A stretch of 64,000 nucleotides of DNA from Moraxellaceae bacterium (lineage in GTDB: Bacteria > Pseudomonadota > Gammaproteobacteria > Pseudomonadales > Moraxellaceae): contig SECL01000005.1 of the NCBI GenBank assembly GCA_004173455.1, forward strand, positions 62,001 through 126,000. Direction: 5' to 3'. This document shows positions 44,044-52,366 of the stretch, one piece after another. Every line of letters starts with the position of its first letter. Positions within the stretch are counted from its first letter, which is position 1. Both the position numbers and the translations under genes were made by a program. The notes below the pieces were generated by a model. The model was given only the letters and a program-made list of their open reading frames with translations, ran no database searches and was not told where the DNA came from.

Positions 44044-44973
44044 CTATTGCGCCCTATTCAATAAAAAGCGGGCCAGTCCTTCAAGTGGCTCGATATCCTT
44101 GGCACTATAAGGCAGGTTTTTTAGGGCACTAAAGGCACGCTGATGTAAGTCCTGTGCCAGTGCCGTCGCCTTATCCAGCCCAATAACTGAGGGATAGGTG
44201 GCTTTTTGGTGGCGCTGATCGCTGCCCGCTGGTTTACCCAGCGCATCAGTGCTGGCGGTGACATCCAAAATGTCATCCTGTACCTGATAAGCCAACCCCA
44301 AAAAGCCGCCAAACTCCGTGAGCTGGCTGTACAGCGAATCGCGGATTTCAATACCCACGCTTAACGCCCCCATGCCAATGGCAGCCTGAATGAGCGCGCC
44401 TGTCTTGTTGAGGTGAATGGCTTCCAGATCCAGTTCACTGATGGTTTTGTTTTCTGCGCTTAAATCCAAAACCTGACCCTGTACCATGCGGTTGGCCGCC
44501 TGCGCCAGCACACAGGTTTGTTGGCTGCTCACCACCATGTCGCGTGGTGTTCTGTCGGTGTCCTGAGAAAAATGATTGCTATTAAGCACCTCAAACGCCA
44601 GCGTTTGCAGGATATCACCGGCTAACAATGCAGTGGCTTCACCAAACATTTTGTGGCAGGTGGGCTGGCCACGGCGTAGCTCATCATCATCCATGCAGGG
44701 CAGGTCATCATGCACCAGCGAATAACAGTGAATCAGCTCCACGGCGACAGCTGCACGCCGCGCCGCAATATTGAGGACTGGCTCATGCATAATGGCAGTG
44801 GCATAGGTGAGTGCTGGACGAATGCGCTTACCACCCAGCATGACAGCATGATGTACGGCTTCCTTGAGCGGTGATGGCAATAATTGTTGATCCAGTACAC
44901 TTTGCAGATCAATCTGGATGCGATCACGTGCCGCCGCTAAACTGTCTTTTTCTTCAGTAGTCAGGGTTACCAT
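44044..44973 (-). CDS. ispA: (2E,6E)-farnesyl diphosphate synthase
   Basis: GGKRIRPAL; first Asp-rich motif LVHDDLPCMDDDELRRGQPT; second DDILD; YQVQDDILDVTAS. Confidence 0.95.
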   Translation of the reverse strand: MVTLTTEEKDSLAAARDRIQIDLQSVLDQQLLPSPLKEAVHHAVMLGGKRIRPALTYATAIMHEPVLNIAARRAAVAVELIHCYSLVHDDLPCMDDDELRRGQPTCHKMFGEATALLAGDILQTLAFEVLNSNHFSQDTDRTPRDMVVSSQQTCVLAQAANRMVQGQVLDLSAENKTISELDLEAIHLNKTGALIQAAIGMGALSVGIEIRDSLYSQLTEFGGFLGLAYQVQDDILDVTASTDALGKPAGSDQRHQKATYPSVIGLDKATALAQDLHQRAFSALKNLPYSAKDIEPLEGLARFLLNRAQ

Positions 44974-45150
44974 AACGTTTCTCACGTCTCATTTTATGTT
45001 TTAACTGATTGTGCCTTATCCAAAATAACAAACTGTATTTGTTGTGTTTTTACCGACAGCATTTTTGATTCAGCCTAACTCATTGGTTGGCTTGCTGCCG
45101 GTTAAGTCGCTAATACAACGCCTGACACTGGCGTAACATTCAAAACAGGT

Positions 45151-45495
45151 TTAGGCTTTTTTAACAAATTCAGATTTTAATTTCATGGCACCAATGCCAT
45201 CAATTTTACAGTCGATATCATGGCCGTCACTGGCATCGGGCAATAAGCGGATATTCTTAACCTTGGTACCCACTTTGACCACCAGTGAAGAGCCTTTGAC
45301 TTTAAGATCCTTAATCACTGTCACGGTATCGCCGTCATTGAGCAGATTGCCATTGGCATCTTTAATGGACTGAACCGCCTCAGCAGTTGAGCCATCAATG
45401 GCGCTCCATTCGTGTGCGCATTCGGGGCAAACTAACTGGCTGCCATCTTCATAAGTATAGATAGACTGGCATTGGGGGCAGGCTGGCAAGGTCAT
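45151..45495 (-). CDS. PhnA/YjdM zinc-ribbon protein
   Basis: [30 protein letters not shown] ... [27 protein letters not shown]. Confidence 0.93.
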   Translation of the reverse strand: MTLPACPQCQSIYTYEDGSQLVCPECAHEWSAIDGSTAEAVQSIKDANGNLLNDGDTVTVIKDLKVKGSSLVVKVGTKVKNIRLLPDASDGHDIDCKIDGIGAMKLKSEFVKKA

Positions 45496-45579
45496 GGGCT
45501 ATTCCCTAAAAAATTTAAGGGATTATACGGGATTTAGTAAATGAATGGCTGCTTTGTGATTGAGCAGAACAGTGCTTTC

Positions 45580-45618
45580 AAACAGGATTGATCAAAACGG
45601 GTGAGATCAATCCTGTTT
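45580..45618. repeat. Perfect 14-bp inverted repeat, intergenic
   Basis: AAACAGGATTGATC-AAAACGGGTGA-GATCAATCCTGTTT. Confidence 0.9.
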
Positions 45619-45670
45619 ATTGTTGCGCTAAACATCTATTCGATGTGCTTGGTTGTATAAGTTAAATTTT

Positions 45671-45700
45671 ATAAAACCAGCTTTATAAACTGGCTTTTAG
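45671..45700 (-). terminator. Probable terminator downstream of darP
   Basis: Minus strand: GCCAG-TTTATAAAG-CTGG-TTTTAT. Confidence 0.5.
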
Positions 45701-45709
45701 CAAGTTGCT

Positions 45710-46255
45710 TTACTTACTCTCATCGGAAAGGAGCGCCACTTGCTGAACATAATTGAGCAGTTTTTGGCGTGATTGTTGTTGAATGTTTTCATCACTACTT
45801 TGAGTCAGATCACGTTGCAAACGCAGGATATGCTGACGCAGGGTATGGCGTTCGGCGGCATGATACTGACGCACAAAATCATTGACCGCCTGATCGCCCT
45901 GCTCCAGCAAGCGGTCAATCCAGCGCATCAGTTGTGCCTGTTTTTTGGCGCCTTGCCTAGGTGAAAGTGCCGCCATTAGCACGCTTTCATCTTCATGGCG
46001 TAGTAGTTTGCCGATACGCTGAAAATGCCGACGCCGTGCTTCAAAGGCAGTAATATCCTTTAGTTGCAGTAGGGCATCTTTTAACAGCTCATCAATCGGC
46101 AGTTTTTTGACCTGATTGGCTGACAGGGTGGCCAGTTGCTCCCCTAATGCAGCAAAGCGCTGCACTGCTTTTTTTTGCTCGGTTTTGCTGGGTCTGCCAT
46201 CAAGGGCTTGCCATTCTTCTTCAATGGTTTTACGTGATGAACTTTTGTGTGACAT
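45710..46255 (-). CDS. darP: Ribosome biogenesis factor DarP (YjgA)
   Basis: SRKTIEEEWQALDGRPSKTEQKKAVQRFAALGEQLATLS; KKQAQLMRWIDRLL. Confidence 0.88.
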   Translation of the reverse strand: MSHKSSSRKTIEEEWQALDGRPSKTEQKKAVQRFAALGEQLATLSANQVKKLPIDELLKDALLQLKDITAFEARRRHFQRIGKLLRHEDESVLMAALSPRQGAKKQAQLMRWIDRLLEQGDQAVNDFVRQYHAAERHTLRQHILRLQRDLTQSSDENIQQQSRQKLLNYVQQVALLSDESK

Positions 46256-46258
46256 GGG

Positions 46259-46528
46259 CTATTCTGCCTCCATGAAACGGGCAGCAAATAAGTCGCGAAT
46301 CGCCTCAAGCGCTTTGTCTTCATCTGGGCCGTTAATGACTAAACGTAGGGTACTTCCCTTGCCGGCACCTAGCATGAGCAATGACATGATATTTTTGGCA
46401 TCAATCAGGTTACTGCCACGCCCCAGCTGAATATCGGAACGATAGCGGGTGGTCACTTCAATCAGGCGACCAGAGGCGCGGGCGTGCAAACCCAGTTTAT
46501 TAATGACATCGATGGTGGTATCTATCAT
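46259..46528 (-). CDS. ptsO: HPr family phosphocarrier (NPr)
   Basis: [20 protein letters not shown] phosphohistidine motif; ATGA overlap with the rapZ stop. Confidence 0.93.
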   Translation of the reverse strand: MIDTTIDVINKLGLHARASGRLIEVTTRYRSDIQLGRGSNLIDAKNIMSLLMLGAGKGSTLRLVINGPDEDKALEAIRDLFAARFMEAE

Positions 46529-47376
46529 GACCAGTGCTTCATTTCCCGATGCAAGGTTTGGGTGGGCCATTGTAGCTTAAGTGCGTCGCTGAGTCTGTTT
46601 ACCAGATAAACAGACCGGTGCTGTCCACCGGTGCAGCCAATGGCAACGGTCAGGTAATGGCGATGACTTTCGGCAAATACTGGCATCCATTTGCTCAAAA
46701 ATTGGTAAATGTCATCAAACATCCCATTTACATTTTTATCAGAACCTAAAAAATCTTGCACGTCTTTATCCAGTCCGGTTTTGGGACGCAATGCCGCTTG
46801 CCAGTGCGGATTTGGTAAATGGCGCACATCAAAGACAAAATCAGCATCGAGCGGAATACCATGCTTATAGCCAAATGACTGTAAAATCAGAATCATCTGG
46901 TCGCCCTGACCCATCTTGACACTCAAGGTTTGCTTGAGTTCATGCACATTCAGGCTGCTGGTATCAAGCATCAGGGTGGCACGATTGGCAACCGGTGCCA
47001 GCAAGGCTTCCTCGGCAATCAAAGCTTCTTGTAAGGTACTGTGCCGGTCAGCCAGCGGATGACGGCGACGGGTTGCCCCAAAGCGTGCCAGTAAAATATC
47101 ATCACGGGCATTAAGAAACAGTACCTCAACTTCGCCATGCGCTTTAAGCTGCTCTAAAATGGATTCAAATTCCATCAGGTCAGAACGCGGTGTGCGCACA
47201 TCGACACCCAGCGCCAGCATATCCAGATGGTTTTCCTGATCCAGTTTGGCCACAATTTCGGGTAATAGCGATAAAGGCAGGTTATCAATACTGTAATAAC
47301 CGATATCTTCCAGAATATGCAGTGCCGAACTTTTCCCAGAACCGGATCGCCCTGATACAATAAGCAGTCTTTTCAC
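46525..47376 (-). CDS. rapZ: RNase adapter protein RapZ
   Basis: [53 protein letters not shown]. Confidence 0.95.
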   Translation of the reverse strand: MKRLLIVSGRSGSGKSSALHILEDIGYYSIDNLPLSLLPEIVAKLDQENHLDMLALGVDVRTPRSDLMEFESILEQLKAHGEVEVLFLNARDDILLARFGATRRRHPLADRHSTLQEALIAEEALLAPVANRATLMLDTSSLNVHELKQTLSVKMGQGDQMILILQSFGYKHGIPLDADFVFDVRHLPNPHWQAALRPKTGLDKDVQDFLGSDKNVNGMFDDIYQFLSKWMPVFAESHRHYLTVAIGCTGGQHRSVYLVNRLSDALKLQWPTQTLHREMKHWS

Positions 47377-47476
47377 CCTTCCCCCTCATGATTAAGTCAC
47401 TGATATTTTAATAGTTAGCCCTAATGTCTATCTAAATACGAAACCATGCCAGTAGTTGTAGACTAGGTGTATTGAT

Positions 47477-48325
47477 TTAGTGAGATTGCTTAACGTGCAG
47501 GTTATCAATCAGGCGGGTATTGCCCAGCTTGGCGGCGGCCAGAATCACCATATCCTGTGTCATATCAGTGACCTTTTTCAGGTCAGGCGTGCGAGCTTCC
47601 AGATAATCCAAAATAAAACCCTGACCGGTCAGATTATCACGCCCCTGTTGCAAAATGGCTTCCAGATTGGTGTGACCAGATTTGATCTCCTGCTCCACCA
47701 TTTTCAAGGTTTTATAAATCTGAACGGCAGTGTGTTTTTCTTCCAGTGACAAATAGCCATTGCGTGAACTTAATGCCAGTCCCTGCGCGTCACGGACAAT
47801 CGGTACGCCAATAATATCAATAGAAAAACACAGGTCTGTGGTCAGATGGCGGATCACGGCCAATTGCTGCCAGTCTTTTTCACCAAAGAAGGCGGCATTG
47901 GGCTGTACCATATTAAACAGCTTGGTCACTACTGTAGCCACGCCAGTAAAGTGACCCGGACGGCTTTTGCCACATAGGTCATTGGCAATGTCATTCACCT
48001 GAACCGTAGTGAGCTGCGGCTTGTTGCCATACATTTGCTGCACACTGGGCACAAAAATCATATCGCAGCCTGCATCAGCCAGTAGCTGGCTATCGGCTTC
48101 CAGCGTGCGCGGGTATTTTTCAAAGTCCTCACCGGCACCAAACTGGGTAGGATTGACAAAAATACTCACCACCACTACATCACAGTATTTTTTGGCTTCC
48201 TTGACCAAGGCAAGATGACCCTGATGCAGATTGCCCATAGTGGGCACAAAACCAATGCTCTTGCGCGCCAGACGAATGGGGTTTAGCGCGGCCTGTAGGC
48301 CTTGCAAGGTAACTTCAGTTCTCAT
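47477..48325 (-). CDS. panC: Pantoate--beta-alanine ligase
   Basis: [42 protein letters not shown]. Confidence 0.96.
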   Translation of the reverse strand: MRTEVTLQGLQAALNPIRLARKSIGFVPTMGNLHQGHLALVKEAKKYCDVVVVSIFVNPTQFGAGEDFEKYPRTLEADSQLLADAGCDMIFVPSVQQMYGNKPQLTTVQVNDIANDLCGKSRPGHFTGVATVVTKLFNMVQPNAAFFGEKDWQQLAVIRHLTTDLCFSIDIIGVPIVRDAQGLALSSRNGYLSLEEKHTAVQIYKTLKMVEQEIKSGHTNLEAILQQGRDNLTGQGFILDYLEARTPDLKKVTDMTQDMVILAAAKLGNTRLIDNLHVKQSH

Positions 48326-48503
48326 TGTTATGACTCTATCTCTTATTGGCTAATTTTGATGGCAATGCTGAATCAATGTTAAATCAAAGGGCTGTTGATG
48401 GGTTAAAAACTACACCCGTTATGCTGTTTCGATGTTCAGTAATATGGAAGTTGCCATACTTTAACCCTGCTAAGTACAGCATGATAGCTGCTTGTGCTTC
48501 ACG

Positions 48504-49310
48504 TTATAACTCAATCTGGAACGTATGCTCAGGCGCAGGGTAGGATCCATCACGAACCGCCTGATGATAGCTTTTAAAGGCATCAACAATCGGATTTTCG
48601 CCCTGCTGCTCTTGTAAAAAGTTACGCACAAACCGCGCTGATTTGCCGAAGTTCAAGCCCAGCATATCCTGCATGACCAGAACTTGACCATCACAATGCA
48701 CGCCAGCACCAATGCCAATCACCGGCACACCAAAGCGTGACTGTACTTCGCGGGCTGCCTGTACCGGTACACATTCCAATAGCAACATAACCGCACCAGC
48801 TTCGACCACCGCTTCGCAATCCGCCAGCAACTGATCAGCCGCACTGCGGGTTTTGGCCTGCACTTTATAGCCGCCAAACACATTGACCGATTGTGGCGTT
48901 AAGCCCAGATGCACGCAGGTTGGAACACCGCCCTGTGCCAGCACCCGCACGGTATCTGCCAACCATGCACCGCCTTCAATCTTGATCATTTGCGCCCCGG
49001 CCTGCATCACCTGACGCGCTGCATCAATCGCTTCTGGCACGGTGCTGTAGCTCATAAATGGTAAGTCGGCAATAATCAGCGCATGCTGGTTGCCACGCCG
49101 TACTGCACGAGTATGGTAGGCCATGTCCTGCACGGTCACTGGCAAGGTAGAATCATGCCCTTGGATGGTCATGCCTAGTGAGTCACCAATTAGAATGGTA
49201 TCAATCTGCGCTACTTCCATTGCCTTAGCCATGGTTGCGTCATAGCAGGTCAGACAGGAAAAGCGCGTGCCTTCCGCCTTGTATTGTTGCAACTTGCTTA
49301 GACTAATCAT
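48504..49310 (-). CDS. panB: 3-methyl-2-oxobutanoate hydroxymethyltransferase
   Basis: CLTCYDATMAKAMEVAQIDTILIGDSLGMTIQGHDSTLPVT; start MISLSKLQQYK preferred over ORF-track 49358. Confidence 0.96.
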   Translation of the reverse strand: MISLSKLQQYKAEGTRFSCLTCYDATMAKAMEVAQIDTILIGDSLGMTIQGHDSTLPVTVQDMAYHTRAVRRGNQHALIIADLPFMSYSTVPEAIDAARQVMQAGAQMIKIEGGAWLADTVRVLAQGGVPTCVHLGLTPQSVNVFGGYKVQAKTRSAADQLLADCEAVVEAGAVMLLLECVPVQAAREVQSRFGVPVIGIGAGVHCDGQVLVMQDMLGLNFGKSARFVRNFLQEQQGENPIVDAFKSYHQAVRDGSYPAPEHTFQIEL

Positions 49311-49397
49311 GAGATATTCTCCGTGGCCCGATAAGGAAATAACAGCAAACGATAGCAATACTGCGTGCGGTAACGGTGGTTTTGCTTCAGCGCATGT

Positions 49398-49450
49398 TTA
49401 GAACAAAACTGCTTAGAACAAAATCAGTAGTACAAATCTGTTAATACAAG
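49398..49450. repeat. Short degenerate direct repeat upstream of panB
   Basis: TTAGAACAAAACTGC TTAGAACAAAATCAG, followed by weaker matches (GTACAAATCTG, TTAATACAAGG). Confidence 0.5.
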
Positions 49451-49455
49451 GCTAC

Positions 49456-49995
49456 TTAAGAAATAGTGACCCAGCACGAATCCGCAATCCGGCCAATATC
49501 CGCAGTTTGCTGGGCAGCAGCAGAATCCTTGAGCAGCATCCCACCAATTTGCAACTGCGCATCCAACTCAAGCAATGGCATCACCACAAAATTACGTTGC
49601 AGGACGCCACTATGCGGAATCGTGAGTTCTGGCGTCGTTATACTGAGATCGCCAAATAACAAAATATCCAGATCCAGCGTACGTTCACCCCAGCGACGCA
49701 CGCGAATACGGCCAGCCTGCTGTTCAATCTGTTGCAGCGCAATTAATAGTTCAGGGGCACTTAACGTGGTTTCAAAGGCCGCAACCGCATTGAAATAATC
49801 CGGCTGATCCTGTGGCCCCATCGGTTTGCTCAGATATAAGCCCGACACCTGAACTGTGCCTGTGGCCAGTGTATTTAGCGCACAAACGGCCTGCTGCAAA
49901 ATCTGTCTGGAATCGCCACTGTCATTGGACAAGTTACTGCCCATGCCAATATAAACCCGATTCTTTGTTAACAAATGCTTTGCCACCAGACTCAT
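49456..49995 (-). CDS. folK: 2-amino-4-hydroxy-6-hydroxymethyldihydropteridine diphosphokinase
   Basis: VYIGMGSNL; RRWGERTLDLDILLFGDL; IPHSGVLQRNFVVMPLLEL. Confidence 0.95.
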   Translation of the reverse strand: MSLVAKHLLTKNRVYIGMGSNLSNDSGDSRQILQQAVCALNTLATGTVQVSGLYLSKPMGPQDQPDYFNAVAAFETTLSAPELLIALQQIEQQAGRIRVRRWGERTLDLDILLFGDLSITTPELTIPHSGVLQRNFVVMPLLELDAQLQIGGMLLKDSAAAQQTADIGRIADSCWVTIS

Positions 49996-51500
49996 TTGTT
50001 GCGACCCATTTCCACCTGAAACTGCTCGCGTGGCTTGCGACGACGACGTGTAATGGGATGATTGGCATTTTGCACGGTTTTACCAGAGGCAATGACTGCA
50101 TGATCCAGTGAATTATCAATAGAACGGGCAACCTCGGCATTTTTTGAGGCGCGCCGCCGCGCCGCTGGACGGGTCGATGCCAAATCAGGAATTGATAAAA
50201 TCACCTCATCGGTATCATCGGCGCTGTTATGTGGACTATCCTCTACCACATGGCCTTCAGCAACCCGCTTACGCTTGTCACGAATCAGTTGACGATTATA
50301 TTTCTGGATCGCACGTTCTTTGTCATCAGTGCTGAGTTCCTGATAATCATGCCACCACTGCCCCATACCTTGCGTGCCGGTATCGCCTGATTGCTCACGC
50401 AAATACAGGAAATCATAAGCGGCGCGAAAACGGGCATGGGTTGCCAAGGCTGGAATCTGACGGGTTCTGGGTTCAATCAGTCGGGGCTGCATTTCCCAGA
50501 CTTCGCGGATAAAGTTTTCTGAGTAACGCGGAATGGCAGTTCGTAATGCCTGCCGCCGTAGCGCATCCATGCCTGCTTGCGTACGGGCTTCTACATCTGG
50601 CAAACCTTTGTCTTTTAGAAGTTGTAGGCGTTTTAAATAAGCTTCCCACAACAATACTGCATAGAAAAATGCCGGATTAATGCTTTTGCCCTGCTTGATA
50701 CGCTGGTCAGTATTGATAGCAGCGCGTTCAATAAAGGCATTGACCTGTAACGGCACATCAGCAAATAACTGTGTCCAGATATGATGCTTGATCAGCAGCG
50801 GCAGCAGTTCGGTTAAATGCCCGGCGCTAAACATTTTCTGGCTTTCATCATACAAGCGGTGCGGCGATACTTCGCGCAGCAGCACCGTCATATCTGGCGT
50901 CAGAATATCAAGAATAGGCTGGTCAATCTTAAAGTTGAGCTTGGCCGCAAAGCGCAGTACGCGCAACATGCGAACCGGATCTTCTTCAAAACGCTGCACC
51001 GGATCACCCAGCAAACGCAGTTTTTTAGCCTGAATATCATCCAGTGCGTGGCAAAAATCCAGCAACATGTTCTTTTGTGGATGGTAATACAGCGTATTGA
51101 TCGAAAAATCGCGCCGCGCATAATCCTGCTGAATCGTACCCCAGGCATTATCACGCAATACCATACCGCTGGCACTGGTTTGTGCCTGCCGTGGTGGTGC
51201 CCGAAAGGTCGCCACTTCAATCATGTCACGGCCAATAAACACGTGCGCCAGCTCAAAACGACGGCCAATAATACGGCAACGGCGGCCAAAAGTGTCGCGG
51301 ATCTGGGACGGTGTGGCATTGGTGACCGCATCAAAGTCCTTGGGATGCAAGCCCAGCAGCAAATCACGGACACTTCCGCCAACAATATAAGCCTCATATC
51401 CTGCTTTGGTCAGTGTGTCGATAACTTCCACAATGGCAGGTGACAATAAGGCAATTGATAAACCATAGTCAGACGCGCGCAAAGTTTGCACAGATGGCAA
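49992..51500 (-). CDS. pcnB: Poly(A) polymerase PcnB
   Basis: AYIVGGSVRDLLLGLHPKDFDAVTNATP; RRCRIIGRRFELAHV; R/K-rich C-terminus. ATGA overlap with folK. Confidence 0.94.
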   Translation of the reverse strand: MPSVQTLRASDYGLSIALLSPAIVEVIDTLTKAGYEAYIVGGSVRDLLLGLHPKDFDAVTNATPSQIRDTFGRRCRIIGRRFELAHVFIGRDMIEVATFRAPPRQAQTSASGMVLRDNAWGTIQQDYARRDFSINTLYYHPQKNMLLDFCHALDDIQAKKLRLLGDPVQRFEEDPVRMLRVLRFAAKLNFKIDQPILDILTPDMTVLLREVSPHRLYDESQKMFSAGHLTELLPLLIKHHIWTQLFADVPLQVNAFIERAAINTDQRIKQGKSINPAFFYAVLLWEAYLKRLQLLKDKGLPDVEARTQAGMDALRRQALRTAIPRYSENFIREVWEMQPRLIEPRTRQIPALATHARFRAAYDFLYLREQSGDTGTQGMGQWWHDYQELSTDDKERAIQKYNRQLIRDKRKRVAEGHVVEDSPHNSADDTDEVILSIPDLASTRPAARRRASKNAEVARSIDNSLDHAVIASGKTVQNANHPITRRRRKPREQFQVEMGRNK

Positions 51501-51654
51501 GCTCCTAAAGGCAAATACAGCAAATAATAGTGCGGCTGATAATAGCCTGTTGCCCGGTAATGAGCAATTATGCTTAAGTTTTTTTTCTTAACCGTCCAGC
51601 ATTGGCCAGCATTACAGCGGCATAAATGCAGGGTAAATGCCTACTCAAGTCCGA

Positions 51655-52152
51655 CTAGTTCAGGCGAATCCGGTCACGGTTCTTTTCAAGCGTAGCGGAG
51701 CCAATTCCTTTGACCGCCAATAGGTCTTCTGGCTGTTTGAATTTGCCGTTTTGTTGCCGATATTCCACAATAGCACGTGCTTTGGCGGGGCCAACGCCCA
51801 CCAGCGTATTACTCAGGCTGGTTTCATCGGCGCTATTGATATTGACTGGCGTACTATTTTTTTGTGAAGCTGCTTTTTTGCCAGTTGCCGCCTGTGTACT
51901 GGCCGCAGGATTTTTAATTGCGTTGCTGTTTTTTGCAGGGCTGGGTGTCGATTGGTGAGTGTTAGTGCGCTGCTGTACCAAGCTTTGGTCATGGAGTTGT
52001 TGCTGACGTGCATAGTCATCAAAACTGGTGTGCAATTCACGTGGCGGATCGGCCTGCGCTGGACTGGTCATGATTAACAAACCCAGCAATAAACCCAGTA
52101 GCGTAAACAGGTTCGCCCAGTTATGGTTTGGTTTATAAAATTTCTTGTTCAT
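51655..52152 (-). CDS. ComEA-like helix-hairpin-helix protein
   Basis: Signal anchor, then VNINSADETSLSNTLVGVGPAKARAIVEYRQQNGKFKQPEDLLAVKGIGSATLEKNRDRI. Confidence 0.88.
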   Translation of the reverse strand: MNKKFYKPNHNWANLFTLLGLLLGLLIMTSPAQADPPRELHTSFDDYARQQQLHDQSLVQQRTNTHQSTPSPAKNSNAIKNPAASTQAATGKKAASQKNSTPVNINSADETSLSNTLVGVGPAKARAIVEYRQQNGKFKQPEDLLAVKGIGSATLEKNRDRIRLN

Positions 52153-52366
52153 CACGATTGATTTCCTTTTGTTTTGAGGACTTGTTGTTGAAAAATTAAA
52201 AAACAACCAGTAAAGCCAGTCTTATAAATAGTTTGGCATTTGAAGTCCACTCCTACTTAGCCTCCTCTAAGTTTTTTAAAGTTCGTTAGAAAAAGTATTT
52301 AATTCACCGTACTATTACGGCAGTTTCTTCTTGCACATTAAAAACTAATTTCTCAGGAATGGGTCT

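Noticed and set aside
48346-48543. 65-aa plus-strand ORF between panC and panB
   Set aside because: Partly antisense to the panB 3' end, no ribosome-binding site, no family resemblance; the spacer may just be neutral DNA.
50817-51443. 208-aa plus-strand ORF
   Set aside because: Antisense to pcnB catalytic domain; no motif or ribosome-binding site.
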